Positions 35,292 to 44,592 are shown, counted from the first letter of the stretch. The stretch: 64,000 bases of DNA from JAMDEO01 sp963775295 (GCA_963775295.1 CAVZIK010000006.1:1612001-1676000); one strand, 5' to 3'. Translations and numbers: made by a program. The notes: generated by a model not told the origin, from the letters alone.

Positions 35292-35371
35292 TAGCAGCGG
35301 CGCCTGGGGAGACCGGCTGGGCTGGTCAGGAAGGAGCCTGCTCCATCTTCAACTGGATGACGGAGACCATC

Positions 35372-36226
35372 ATGGGGCATCACTACGTGCCACAGGAGTA
35401 CCTCAGGGGGTTCGAGGTCAAAGAAGACCCCGGTCTCATCTGGATGTACGACAAGATGTCCCGCGACTTCCGGAAAGTACCTATAGCCGCCGCCGCGCAG
35501 GCGACCGGGTTCTACGAGCCGGACACCGAGCGCAGGTTGAACGAAGTGGTCGAAGGGCCGGCGCACGCGGCTCTAGGGAGGCTACGCAAGCACCAGCAAC
35601 TGCTCCCGGGTGACAGGGAAGCCATCGCCGGTTATGTCGCGGTGATGATCATGCGGGTCCCGGCGAGGCGCCGGAGATCCATGGCGATGTTCCCCTCCGT
35701 GGTCGACAAAGTGATGGGTGATGTGAGTAGGCTCGTCGAGGGCTGGGCGAAGGACCCGAGGGCCGATCCGCAGCTCGCCAGCCGCCGGAGAATTGAAGTT
35801 GAACAGGCTCGCGAGCGGTTCCTTCAGGAGCCGCCCGAGGAAGTGATCGCGCGGGTAAGGTCACCGTGGCCGAGTAAGAGCGTCCTTGAGGCTGTCCACT
35901 CCATGACCTGGCGCATCGTCGTCGCCCCGAAAGACAACGCTTTCCTGACCTGCGATAACCCGGCGTTCTTCTTCGAGTCGCTCGGCCTCGGCCGGCCGGA
36001 GTCGGAGCTGACCTTCCCGCTCGCCCCGGATCTGGCCTTGCTCGGCAACTGGCAGGGCGAGCGCGAGTCACTTATCATCGTGCAGCCTCGGCCGCGGGTT
36101 GCTAAGGAGATCAACCGAAGGGTGGCATCGGGCGCGGAGCGCTTTGTCTTCTGTGACGAGCGGAGGGAATGGGTCGCCACCCTTGCACACAAGCGACAGC
36201 GTTCCCTCAATCGGATTCAGTGGTAG
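35372..36226 (+). CDS. DUF4238 protein
   Basis: A 284-residue protein beginning MGHHYVPQEYLRGF, the hallmark of DUF4238. ATG 35372 was chosen because GGAG lies six bases before it; ATG 35357 has no site. The N-terminal HH, the FVFC region and the FLTCDNPAFFF segment are conserved features. DUF4238 genes are frequent in mobile and defence regions, but the function is unknown. A decayed second copy lies at 43545-43796 in the same island. Confidence 0.85.
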   Translation: MGHHYVPQEYLRGFEVKEDPGLIWMYDKMSRDFRKVPIAAAAQATGFYEPDTERRLNEVVEGPAHAALGRLRKHQQLLPGDREAIAGYVAVMIMRVPARRRRSMAMFPSVVDKVMGDVSRLVEGWAKDPRADPQLASRRRIEVEQARERFLQEPPEEVIARVRSPWPSKSVLEAVHSMTWRIVVAPKDNAFLTCDNPAFFFESLGLGRPESELTFPLAPDLALLGNWQGERESLIIVQPRPRVAKEINRRVASGAERFVFCDERREWVATLAHKRQRSLNRIQW

Positions 36227-36315
36227 CAACGGTCACTGCGGCCATTGCCTGAAGCAGCACTATCCGTTCATAGTGTTGGTCTACGCCTCGGCCTCATTCA
36301 CTGCAACTCTTCGGC

Positions 36316-37338
36316 TTATGAGCCGACGGTCGTGGAGGGACTCGTTGCAGATGTACCGAGCTTAAGGATGCTTGAGATTCGAGACAGAGTGAGGGCTTCA
36401 TCCTCTGGGGTCAATGGGCTCGCTGCCCGGAAATATCCGCCGTCCTGGGTGGCCAGGACTCCTGCTCCAATCAGCCCAGCTACAGCCTGGCGCTGCGCCC
36501 CAGACACATTGTTGAGGTCGCGAATGCCTGAGGCTTGCCCAAACGGGAGTTTCGAGCCAAAGGCTCGCCACAGCCAGAGCGCAAACTCGCCCCGTGTGAC
36601 CGGCGCACCGAGACGCAAGCCGGGCACTTCAGAGGGGACAAGCACGCCAACCGCGAGCGCTCGATTCACCACCTTGTTAGCAGGAATGTCCGTAACCGAA
36701 GGGGTGGCGGGTTGATATCTGTTCTGGCTCTTTTCAGCAAGCACCACGATCCGGGACAGCGCTTGCGCACCTGCCACGGTCGTCACTGCCGGGGGAGGCT
36801 GATCCACATGGGGGGAAGACCCGGCGCCCGAGGAGGTTCCTCCAGCGCTGGGCGTTCTGACAATGGTGGAGGGCGTCTTCGGGATGAGCCGTGTTCCCGC
36901 CGTCGTTGAAGGCGAACCAATGGAGGGGAGTTGCTTGGTGATCGATGCCGCGGCTGTGGTCGCGGTGGATGCCGCCACAGTTGAAGTGGGAGCGAGGGCT
37001 ACTTCCCTGTACTGGTCCTGGGTGCCGAGAATGATGACCACCACGAGCGCTGCAACAAGGACGGCCGCGCCACTGAGGGCGAACCATATGCGTGGGCGCC
37101 CGACGAAACGTCGGCGCCGAGAACTCACCTTGAGGCTAACTGCGTCTTCTCGCTTCCTCGCGATAAGCCTGCTGAAGGTCTCTTGGCCCTCGCTCGATTC
37201 CGCCCAACCCGTCAAATCCTCGCCTCGCAAGGGGTCGTTCTTCGCGAGCCGGGAAAGGAGCGGATCCTGGCTCACTTCTTCCCGCAGGTGAGCACTCGTC
37301 TCATGTCTAGTTGTCTTTTCCGAATTTTTGCCACTCAT
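36316..37338 (-). CDS. Membrane anti-sigma-like protein with extracellular SLH repeats (3)
   Basis: A 340-residue protein whose ATG overlaps the sigma stop (ATGA, 37335-37338). The cytoplasmic N terminus of about 80 residues includes DLTGWAESSEGQETFSRLIA. One membrane helix follows (IWFALSGAAVLVAALVVVIILG, about 84-105), then a long Ser/Thr/Pro linker (115-200), then two SLH-like repeats: NKVVNRALAVGVLV with VTRGEFALWLWRAFG, and IRDLNNVSGAQRQAV with LIGAGVLATQDGGYF. A cytoplasmic sigma-binding part tied to a wall-binding module would let the cell read the state of its wall or S-layer. This is inferred from gene order and topology. Confidence 0.78.
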   Translation of the reverse strand: MSGKNSEKTTRHETSAHLREEVSQDPLLSRLAKNDPLRGEDLTGWAESSEGQETFSRLIARKREDAVSLKVSSRRRRFVGRPRIWFALSGAAVLVAALVVVIILGTQDQYREVALAPTSTVAASTATTAAASITKQLPSIGSPSTTAGTRLIPKTPSTIVRTPSAGGTSSGAGSSPHVDQPPPAVTTVAGAQALSRIVVLAEKSQNRYQPATPSVTDIPANKVVNRALAVGVLVPSEVPGLRLGAPVTRGEFALWLWRAFGSKLPFGQASGIRDLNNVSGAQRQAVAGLIGAGVLATQDGGYFRAASPLTPEDEALTLSRISSILKLGTSATSPSTTVGS

Positions 37339-37904
37339 GGGGTGTCCATCAGGAAATCCGTGTCTGCATCGTCCTCTACTGTCTCTTCTGTCCGGCCGAG
37401 GTCAATCTGCGCACCTTGAGGCTCAAGGAGCACTCGCAGATTGGTCCGAGCCCGGTTCAACCTTATGGAAAAGGTGTTTCGGCTGATGCCGAGTGTCTCG
37501 GCCGCCTCCTCCTTGCTGAGTCCGTCCCAAGCGGTGAGCAGGAGCACTTCTCGATCCTCTTCACCCAGATCGTGAAGCGCGTGCAGCAATTGGTGATCGA
37601 CGTCCGGCGCGGGCGCATCACGAGGGGTCAGAGATTCACCTTCGAAGAGCTTTCTTTCGAGTTCTGCCCGCCGCCCGCTGGCTCTTCTTTGATTTGCGAG
37701 CACTCGGCGGGCTATGCCAAGAAGCCAGGGGAGACCAGGGTCATCCACGTCGTCAAGTCTGCGCCAACAGGTGAGAAAGGTCTCAATGACGAGATCTTCG
37801 GCGTCGGGGCGGCTGGCTCCCCGGCGCATAGCATAGCCGAGCACGCGATGCCCGTGAGCCCCATAGAGTTCATGAATCAGCTCTTCGCTTTCGCGTCGGT
37901 CCAT
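37335..37904 (-). CDS. ECF-type RNA polymerase sigma factor (3)
   Basis: A 189-residue sigma-70 family protein with ATG 37904 and AAGGTGATG upstream. Region 2: LIHELYGAHGHRVLGYAMRR, then DAEDLVIETFLTCWRR, then WLLGIARRVLANQRR. Region 4: LHDLGEEDREVLLLTAWDG, then LSKEEAAETLGISRNTFSIR. It differs clearly from sigma factors 1 and 2 (region 4 is of the AWDGLSxxEAA type). It is divergent from the secreted propeller gene at 38009 across 104 bp that contain the perfect palindrome GTCCGGAC. Confidence 0.9.
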   Translation of the reverse strand: MDRRESEELIHELYGAHGHRVLGYAMRRGASRPDAEDLVIETFLTCWRRLDDVDDPGLPWLLGIARRVLANQRRASGRRAELERKLFEGESLTPRDAPAPDVDHQLLHALHDLGEEDREVLLLTAWDGLSKEEAAETLGISRNTFSIRLNRARTNLRVLLEPQGAQIDLGRTEETVEDDADTDFLMDTP

Positions 37905-38008
37905 GCGTTAAGACATCACCTTACAAATTGCTCCGGTCCGGACATGATATAGGCAACGGGATGATCTGACCCGCAGGCCAACAAGGGCACGGGAGCCAAG
38001 GGGGCGTT
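37905..38008. promoter_or_regulatory. Divergent promoter region between sigma factor 3 and propeller gene
   Basis: The 104 bp contain GTCCGGAC (an 8-bp palindrome, 37937-37944 approximately) followed by ATGATATAGG, which resembles the right half of the shared promoter-like motif (CCGGACATATGATGA). Control of both directions from here is likely. Confidence 0.4.
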
Positions 38009-39853
38009 ATGGCGAGACACTCTTTCACGAAATGGTTGGCCGGTTTGGGTCTTCTCTTGGGCTTCGTTGTTGCCATGCTACTGCCCTGTGCTCCTGCCTT
38101 TGCTCAAACGCAGGGAGGCTGGGATTCGGTTCCTCTTACCGCCAACTCCACGACCAACAAAGAGCCACATATCGCCGGCGAATATGTGGTCTGGCAGGCA
38201 TATGACGGCATCGACTGGGAGATCATTCTCTATGACCTTTCCTCGAACAGGACGCGGCAACTAACCAATGACGTCGATCAAACCGACCCCCGAGTAGATG
38301 GAACCCACGTCCTCTGGGTGGCCCACGAGGTCGTTCCGGTTCTCGTGCTTTACGACCTGAACACCAGCGCCACACTTCGTATTCCTCAGAGCGAAGGTGT
38401 CCAAGGCGCGGCGGAGATCAAGGGCGATCTTGTGGTATGGCAGACGGGCGCGCCCGCGTCATCTGAGATCTACGTCTATGACATCAAGACGGGAAGCACC
38501 CGTAAGGTGACGACAGACCCGTCGACGCACTCGTCCCTCGCGACCGACGGACGTTTCGTCGTCTTTGTGAGCACTCCCCGGATCACCAGCATGGAGGGCC
38601 CGAGCCCGTCCACCACCGGGAGCTTCCTCTACCTTTACGACACCCAAAGCGACACGCTTCGGCAGTTGCCAACCGGCGGAGATGAGCTGCGGGCGCAAGT
38701 AGCAGATGGACTCGTCGTCTGGCAAGAAGGCACCGGCCATGCTGCGGAGATCGTGCTCTATGAAGCGGTCTCGCGCGCAGTCACCTACCTTACCAACGAT
38801 AGCGTGCGGGACGCCGCCCCGGTTGTGGGAGGGGGGAAAGTAGCCTGGCTGAGCTGGAGCCGCCCCGACGATATGCAGATGCCTCACGACAGCCCCTGGA
38901 AGGTGATGCTCTTCGACACGGCCACGCGCAATACCTCGATGGTCAAGGACGGGGCTTTGTCGGTCGCGATCGATGCAGATGGCAATACCCTGGTGTGGTC
39001 CCACTGGACCATGGGGCCCGAGTACGCGGTCTATGACGTGTCCAGCGGGCAGTCGTCCAATCTGGGCCCGGGGGGTTTGGCCAGTTTCGGCGCGGATCTT
39101 GACCGGGGGCGAGTCGTGTGGTGGAGCTACCCGCCCTTCCGTTTCGATGAGGACACCACCATCTATCTGGCCGCCCAAGGCGGTCTCCCACCGGCTGCCA
39201 TTGCGCCCACATCGCCAATTCGCGAATTTGCCGACATCGCTTCCTCCCCCTACCGTGACGCCATCGAGCAGCTCGCCGGCCTTGGCATCGCTCGTGGATA
39301 CCGGACGCTAGTCGCGCTATCGCGGGGCGATACCTATCTCCAGGAATTTCGCCCCGAGCAGCCGGCTCTTCGCTGGCAGTTTCTGAAGATGCTCCTCGCG
39401 GTCAGTGGGATCAGCCCGACCGAGTATACGAACCAGCCGCCCTTTCTCGACATTCAAGCGCTCGAAGGCACCGGGAATCACAATCTGCGTTACTACGTCG
39501 AGGCTGGTCTGAAGAACGACATCATCCAGGGAGTCACCTCGACTCGTTTTGCTCCTTTCGGCTCGCTGAGTAGAGCCCAGGCGGTGACCATGCTGGTTCG
39601 AGCCGCGCGGGCAGTAAAGCCGGGAATCTTTGACGGCCAGACGGGCCTCACGGGTCTGGAATATCAACCCTACGTCCGGCTGTCCGGTAGCCTGGGCGAC
39701 TTCAGCTCCGTCCACGCGGAGAATATGCGGGTGGCTGAACAGAGCGGCCTTCTTGAGAAGATCGTAGGCTTCGGCCCCTCTTGGGATCCCTGGGCGCCGA
39801 TGACGCGCGGGGAGGCGGCCCAACTCATTGTGAACCTGGAAGCCAAGCTGTGA
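38009..39853 (+). CDS. Secreted beta-propeller protein with C-terminal SLH repeats
   Basis: A 614-residue protein with AAGGGGGCG before ATG 38009. The signal peptide ends in CAPAFA (cleavage near 32). Residues about 40-390 carry repeats such as WEIILYDLSSNRTRQLTND and EIVLYEAVSRAVTYLTNDS, each followed by a DGxxVVW strand, typical of a TolB/DPP-like propeller. Residues about 400-614 are SLH repeats ending MTRGEAAQLIVNLEAKL. It should be exported and bound to the wall polymer, with the propeller exposed. It is divergent from sigma factor 3, which may control it. Confidence 0.87.
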   Translation: MARHSFTKWLAGLGLLLGFVVAMLLPCAPAFAQTQGGWDSVPLTANSTTNKEPHIAGEYVVWQAYDGIDWEIILYDLSSNRTRQLTNDVDQTDPRVDGTHVLWVAHEVVPVLVLYDLNTSATLRIPQSEGVQGAAEIKGDLVVWQTGAPASSEIYVYDIKTGSTRKVTTDPSTHSSLATDGRFVVFVSTPRITSMEGPSPSTTGSFLYLYDTQSDTLRQLPTGGDELRAQVADGLVVWQEGTGHAAEIVLYEAVSRAVTYLTNDSVRDAAPVVGGGKVAWLSWSRPDDMQMPHDSPWKVMLFDTATRNTSMVKDGALSVAIDADGNTLVWSHWTMGPEYAVYDVSSGQSSNLGPGGLASFGADLDRGRVVWWSYPPFRFDEDTTIYLAAQGGLPPAAIAPTSPIREFADIASSPYRDAIEQLAGLGIARGYRTLVALSRGDTYLQEFRPEQPALRWQFLKMLLAVSGISPTEYTNQPPFLDIQALEGTGNHNLRYYVEAGLKNDIIQGVTSTRFAPFGSLSRAQAVTMLVRAARAVKPGIFDGQTGLTGLEYQPYVRLSGSLGDFSSVHAENMRVAEQSGLLEKIVGFGPSWDPWAPMTRGEAAQLIVNLEAKL

Positions 39854-39903
39854 CGCCGGACTTGGGGAAACGAATATGGCGACAGTGCGATCGAGGGGGG
39901 ACA

Positions 39904-40551
39904 ATGCGTGCCAGTGTCTCACTAGCTCTGGTGGCCGTATTGCTGGCCGCGCTGGGGGGTTGTGCGTCGTCCACGTCCGCGACCACCGGTTCGCCCCAAC
40001 CGTCAGCCATCAGAATATCGACGCCGAGCACCACATTGGCGAGCACCAGCACATCAACCAGCCCCTCTATCCCGCCGGATTGGGTGCAGGAAGCACCTTC
40101 ACCTACTTCCTTTGAGCCGCTTCTGGGCCTGGGTGTGTTGAAACTGGATGTAGCTCCGCGTGCCGGTGTCCGATTAACGGTGAGGCTGGAGCAGCCCTCA
40201 GGATCGAATCTGGTGCACTCGGTCATCACGGTTACCAACAAGAGTGAGTCCACCTTCTCCCTCACTGATGGTGACTTCACCCTGCAGGTGGATGACACCG
40301 TGCTTCGGGCCCAGGTAGAAGGTTCACGGGCCAAGCGCAACTACGTGGCGCCCGGTACCACAGCAGAGGTGTCCGATTACTTCTGGGTTCTGCCGCAAGG
40401 CCCCTTCCCGGACACGTCTCTTTCCTATGCATCCACGGATTCGCAGAGCATCGGGTTTAACAGGACGGTAAGGGTGGTGGAATCGCCGGCAGTTTCGGCG
40501 ACCGCCAGGACCCGATTAACGGCCGTGGATGATCTTCTCGAAATGCTATGA
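39904..40551 (+). CDS. Secreted lipoprotein with Ig-like domain
   Basis: A 215-residue protein. ATG 39904 was chosen because GGGGGG lies just before it. The lipobox LLAALGGC is followed by a Ser/Thr-rich linker (25-65). The rest is a beta-sandwich-like domain (GVRLTVRLEQPSGSNLVHSV, then ITVTNKSESTFSLTDGDFTL, then VAPGTTAEVSDYFWVLP), similar to DUF4352-type extracellular domains. It follows the propeller gene by 50 bp and is probably in its operon. Confidence 0.8.
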   Translation: MRASVSLALVAVLLAALGGCASSTSATTGSPQPSAIRISTPSTTLASTSTSTSPSIPPDWVQEAPSPTSFEPLLGLGVLKLDVAPRAGVRLTVRLEQPSGSNLVHSVITVTNKSESTFSLTDGDFTLQVDDTVLRAQVEGSRAKRNYVAPGTTAEVSDYFWVLPQGPFPDTSLSYASTDSQSIGFNRTVRVVESPAVSATARTRLTAVDDLLEML

Positions 40552-40653
40552 CTAGACGTCAACCCGAGGGACGGGGCCCGGGTGGCGGTGGGTGGACTTC
40601 CACCCGTCGCCCAGATAGGCACATTGCTGTTCTGATGTCCTGGGCGGAGGCAA

Positions 40654-40687
40654 GGTGACGGTTTCGGGCCTGCCGGACGTATGATTA
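40654..40687 (+). promoter_or_regulatory. Promoter-like repeat motif, copy 6
   Basis: The copy reads GGTGACGGTTTCGGGCCTG then CCGGACGTATGATTA, an almost exact match to copy 1 from 39 kb away and inside the island. It lies 35 bp before the small gene at 40723. Confidence 0.55.
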
Positions 40688-40722
40688 CCGATGGGGCAGA
40701 CAACACGTTAAGGAGCGGGTTG

Positions 40723-40845
40723 ATGAAGAGACTGATCGGACCGGCGGTAGTGGCGCTTCGCTCGGCCACCTTTGTCCTGCTGACCTCGCCTCCTTCAGTC
40801 ATGGAGACCGTTGACAATAGCTTCCGAGATTGGAGAAGGCCATGA
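40723..40845 (+). CDS. Possible 40-residue leader peptide gene
   Basis: ATG 40723 follows AGGAGCGGGTTG. The product has a hydrophobic middle (LIGPAVVALRSATFVLLTS), and its TGA overlaps the ATG of the SLH-IPT gene (40842-40845). It sits right behind promoter-like copy 6, so it could couple translation of the next gene. It may also be a decayed secreted protein. Confidence 0.4.
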   Translation: MKRLIGPAVVALRSATFVLLTSPPSVMETVDNSFRDWRRP

Positions 40846-43257
40846 GGCACAAATCCAGGAAAGCAGCCGCGGCTCTAGTCCTAGGGGCGCTGTTCCTACT
40901 TATGCTCAGTGGGGCCGCGCTGGCCGCACCGCCATGGTCAGATGCCTCGAACCAGTTCTGGTCATCCATCTATGGCGTCACCGACGCTCAGGTGGGAACT
41001 GTGGCTGGGGGATATGCCGACAGCACCTTTCTTCCCAACCAGCCCATCACTCGGGCCGAGTTTGTGAAAATGGCTGATCTCCGGACTCGGAATCGCCACA
41101 AAGAACCCAGCCACGCCGACGTTCATCGACGTCCTTCCCGACTCCACCTTCTACCCCTACGTGGAGGGTGCCTACGCGGCTGGCCTGGTCAAAGGTGAGA
41201 CCACGCCTGCCGGCCTTCTCTTCGGCCGGAACACCGACATCTCCCGGCAGCAGGCCAACAGCATCCTCGGGCGTTACCTATCGGGACAGGAGATCGAGGC
41301 CACCGGCGCCATTACCGGCGGGCCTGGCAATCAGGAAGGCTCACAAAGATATCCTTCGCTCGAAGCCTGGTATGCGGCCGGGGGGGACTACTATCTCGGT
41401 TGGTTCAAGGATCGTGGCCAGGTCCTGCCCGACCACGCTGCCGGCAGCGCCTATTTGGTTTCTCTACGAGTGATCAAGGGCTCCGATGGAAAACTGAGTC
41501 CAGAAGCCAAGCTCGCCCGAGCCCAGGCCGCCACCATGGTTCTCCGAGCAAAGGCCGTGAGTTTCGCCCCCACGATCGTCTACGTTCAGCCGACCTCCGG
41601 ACCGGTGGCCGGCGGCACCACCGTCATCATGGCCGGTAACCGCCTGACCGGCGCCACGGCCGTGGCCTTCGGGGGCACGAACGCAGCCAGTTTCCATGTT
41701 GACAATGACAACCAGATCACAGCCGTCGCCCCGGCTCACGCCGCGGGAACGGTAGATGTGCAGGTAACGGCGCCCGCCGGTTCCAGTGCCACCGTTGGGG
41801 CGGGCGACGACTACGTCTACACCGCGGCTCTTCCTACCATCACCCTTCTCAGTCCGCCGAGCGGCACCACGGCCGGCGGCACAGAGGACTCCGCCGTGAT
41901 CATAAAAGGCACGGACCTGATCGGCACTACCGCTGTTACCTTCGGCGCTACGCCCGCGATCAGCTTCAAGGTCAATTCCAGCAGCGAGATCTACGCGGTC
42001 GCCCCGGCTCACGCCGTCGGTGCGGTAGACGTGATCGTCACAACCCCGAACGGCCCCAGCGTCCCCACGGCCGCGAGTGTGTACGAGTATCTAGACCTGT
42101 TCCCCTCGCTGCCGCTCGACAAGCCGGTCGACGTGGTCCGCCGTACAGCATCGCCTTGGATCTGGAGCGCCGCGGTGGCAGGGCAAACAGTCGCCTACGA
42201 AGAAAGTCCTACCTGGACCTTGTGGCCTCCGGGTGCGGAAATGGCCCCACAGACTGCAGTGGCAAAGACGCTCGACCTGGGAATCGGGGAAGTGTCCACC
42301 GTTCCAGGGAGCGAAACCGCCCCACCTCACTTCGCAAACTTCTCTTTCTGGCCCTGGTGGTTCCTATCCGCTCTTCCCAATCCTAAGGGCAATGGGGCCG
42401 GAGCTTCAGTTGTCTGGGGAGTCGTGAACCCCCAGTACTCAGGCGGCGCTATCCCTCGCTACCAGAATGTCATGGGCTCGACTGCCGGTGGAGAAGCCCA
42501 GGCGCTTCTTGACCCGGCCACCATGACCCTGCCGCCTATCCGCACCGGCGATGTTCTTGCTCTACCCCGCACTACCCCGGCCTACGAGAACGCGCATCTA
42601 GGCAACGTGGGCACCACCCTGGGCTACCAACTCCTCATCCTCACCGGGAGCCTGGAGAAGCCGGTCGTGGTTGATCCCACCGCCCCGCGGCTGCCGGCGG
42701 CCGCTCTTGTCGGCATCAGTCCATATGTCTCGTGGTTCGGCTTCTACACGCAGGACGCGAGCCAGTTCCGCAGTGATCTTCCCGGCCGCCCGCCCCGCGT
42801 GTTTGATCTGCGCACCGGCAAGCTTGTGGATATCGCTGTCACCGATCCGCGCACTCCGGATCATAGGACGTCCTGTGTCGTTGCTGGTCACTGGGCGGCC
42901 TGGGTAGCGGTCGATGGCAATCCCCAGAGAAACAGTCTCTATCTGGCCGATCTCGCGACAGGCCAGGCCCGCCGACTCACCGACGGGAACGGCCCGAGCG
43001 GGGATATAGCGCTTTCGGGGGATTGGCTTCTGTGGACCGACACCTCTGGAACCCTCGCTGGCTTTCACCTTCCGGACATGACGCCGGTCAAGGTGGCGGG
43101 GGTGCTTGCCGCAGGAGAATACGGTAGGAAGCTTCAAGTATCGGGCGATCTTGCCGTCCTAACGGTGGTCGCTCCTGGCGGTGACCCGGACTACAACAGC
43201 ATAAACTTCGAGCCACCGCCCAGATGGACCGCCATTCGAGTGGTGAGGCTGCACTGA
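40842..43257 (+). pseudogene. Secreted SLH-IPT/TIG surface protein, frameshifted
   Basis: ATG 40842 begins MRHKSRKAAAALVLGALFLL with a signal peptide ending ALAAPP. SLH repeat 1 follows (VAGGYADSTFLPNQPITRAE) up to FVKMA. The frame then breaks. The continuation ISGLGIATKNPATPTFIDVL, then FYPYVEGAYAAGLVKG, is in the next frame from 41077 and stays open to 43257. One extra base at 41073-41076 accounts for it. The remainder carries further SLH repeats, two IPT/TIG domains (SGPVAGGTTVIMAGNRLTGA, about 150-240, and SGTTAGGTEDSAVIIKGTDL) and a C-terminal propeller-like part of about 380 residues. An intact protein would have about 800 residues. Confidence 0.75.
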
Positions 43258-43544
43258 GACGTGGTTGCGAGAATCTCCGCAAGGCCTTCCGGAACGGAAT
43301 TCACAGACGGGTGAGGCGAATCCCCGGCAAAGGGGACAATCTGGTCCCTGCCGCAGATGTACAGGCTGACGGGCTGAGGGCGGCAGGTCGCGAAGATGCC
43401 AAGGACGTTACGTGCAAGCGTGGCCGGTGTGTTAAGCCGACGGCCCGTATTTGTGGGAGGCTTCTTGTAGCGGCACGATGACCTGATGGTGTGCGGTATG
43501 TGCAGCAAGGATGCTTGACAGGGCTCGGCTTTTTGGGCAATCCA
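43258..43544. other. Intergenic, no gene seen
   Basis: Only short frames without ribosome binding sites. It separates the SLH-IPT gene from the DUF4238 relic. Confidence 0.35.
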
Positions 43545-43796
43545 GTTCTTATCTGGCTGTACAACAAGGTGCCCCGCGAGTTCCGGAATGTCGCAATCGA
43601 TGCGCAACCGGCTCCCAGCAGCTAGATACCGGGGCGTAGGTTGAGCGAAGTCGTCGAAGCGCCGTCCCGGGCGGCCGGGGCAAAACCTCAGGCCTGTGGG
43701 GCGCTCATGCTCTTGGGGGTCCGGCTGAGGCGCCGGAGGTCCAAGGCGATGTTCCCCTCGGTCGTCAAATAGATGATGGGATCCGTGAGCGATTCC
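43545..43796 (+). pseudogene. Decayed DUF4238 paralogue
   Basis: Translation gives LIWLYNKVPREFRNVAIDA, a stop, RRLSEVVEAPSRAAG, then VRLRRRRSKAMFPSVVK, a stop and MMGSVSDS. These match LIWMYDKMSRDFRKVPIAA, RRLNEVVEGPAHAA and VPARRRRSMAMFPSVVDK in the intact gene at 35372. Two stops, an internal deletion and the missing ends show it is dead. Confidence 0.75.
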
Positions 43797-43872
43797 CGGC
43801 AGGTGAAGTTCGACACGGTGGGAGCATGGGGGGCGACGAAAACGCAGAGGTCGCGCCGGGTTGGGCTGTGGC

Positions 43873-44574
43873 CTACCACTGAAACGTCTTCCCGCCGCGG
43901 GTCGTCGCGACGCAAATCATCAGCCCCTGGCTCTTGTCAACGAGGACCCCGAAGACGGTGCCCGTCTCGCTACGAGTGCTGACCGAGTAGGACGTTGCGT
44001 CTCCGTAAAAATTGACGGCGTTTTTGCCTGCCTTTTCGGTGGTGGGTGCGGCGCCCTGCGCATGGGGCGCGATCAGATGGCTACCCGCGGGAACGAAAGT
44101 AATGGAGGGCTCAATAACTGATAGCTGGTCGGGGCTTGTCTCAAAGCTCCGATAGTCAACGTAGGCCGTCTCGACAGCCGTCATAGCATTCCGAACGAGG
44201 CTCTTCGCGGCAGCATCCTCCGCTTGAGTTCTTTGATCTAGGAAGGTGGGCATGAGTAGAGTGAAGAACAAGACGAGAACCACGGTTACCAGGGCGACTA
44301 TCCCTATCGCAAGCAACCAGGGTCTAGACCGACGTGTCGACGGGTAATTGACCCGTCCGCAGTTCGGGCATGGATGACCGGCGAAGGCTGGTCCGCCGCA
44401 CTGAGTGCATTGGAGGGCGATCTGCTGTTGGAAAGCGACTTGTGCCAGCGGTGAGCGTGGAGCCTGATCGGGGCGAGGCTGGCCGGCCCCCGGACTCCGC
44501 TCCCACGAGCAGGTTGGGCAGGTCTGGCCATGAACAAATGGCGTTCCACACTTCGGACAACGGTCGATTTCCAT
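43873..44574 (-). CDS. Double zinc-ribbon membrane protein with pilin-like C-terminal domain
   Basis: A 233-residue protein (ATG 44574 after AAGGG; ATG 44592 is an alternative start). Two zinc ribbons occupy the N terminus: CPKCGTPFVHGQTCPTC and CTQCGGPAFAGHPCPNCG. One membrane helix follows (WLLAIGIVALVTVVLVLFFTLL). The rest is DAAAKSLVRNAMTAVETAYV, then LSVIEPSITFVPAG, then YGDATSYSVSTRSETGTVFG, then VLVDKSQG, which parallels the pilin-like protein at 12400 block by block. The prepilin leader and FTLIEL segment have been replaced by zinc ribbons, so peptidase processing is not expected and the ribbons would stay in the cytoplasm. Confidence 0.8.
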   Translation of the reverse strand: MEIDRCPKCGTPFVHGQTCPTCSWERSPGAGQPRPDQAPRSPLAQVAFQQQIALQCTQCGGPAFAGHPCPNCGRVNYPSTRRSRPWLLAIGIVALVTVVLVLFFTLLMPTFLDQRTQAEDAAAKSLVRNAMTAVETAYVDYRSFETSPDQLSVIEPSITFVPAGSHLIAPHAQGAAPTTEKAGKNAVNFYGDATSYSVSTRSETGTVFGVLVDKSQGLMICVATTRGGKTFQW

Positions 44575-44592
44575 GAGTCCCTTCCCAGACAT

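Noticed and set aside
43224..43481. 85-residue frame after the SLH-IPT gene
   Set aside because: It overlaps the gene end, is Arg-rich and has no start signal.
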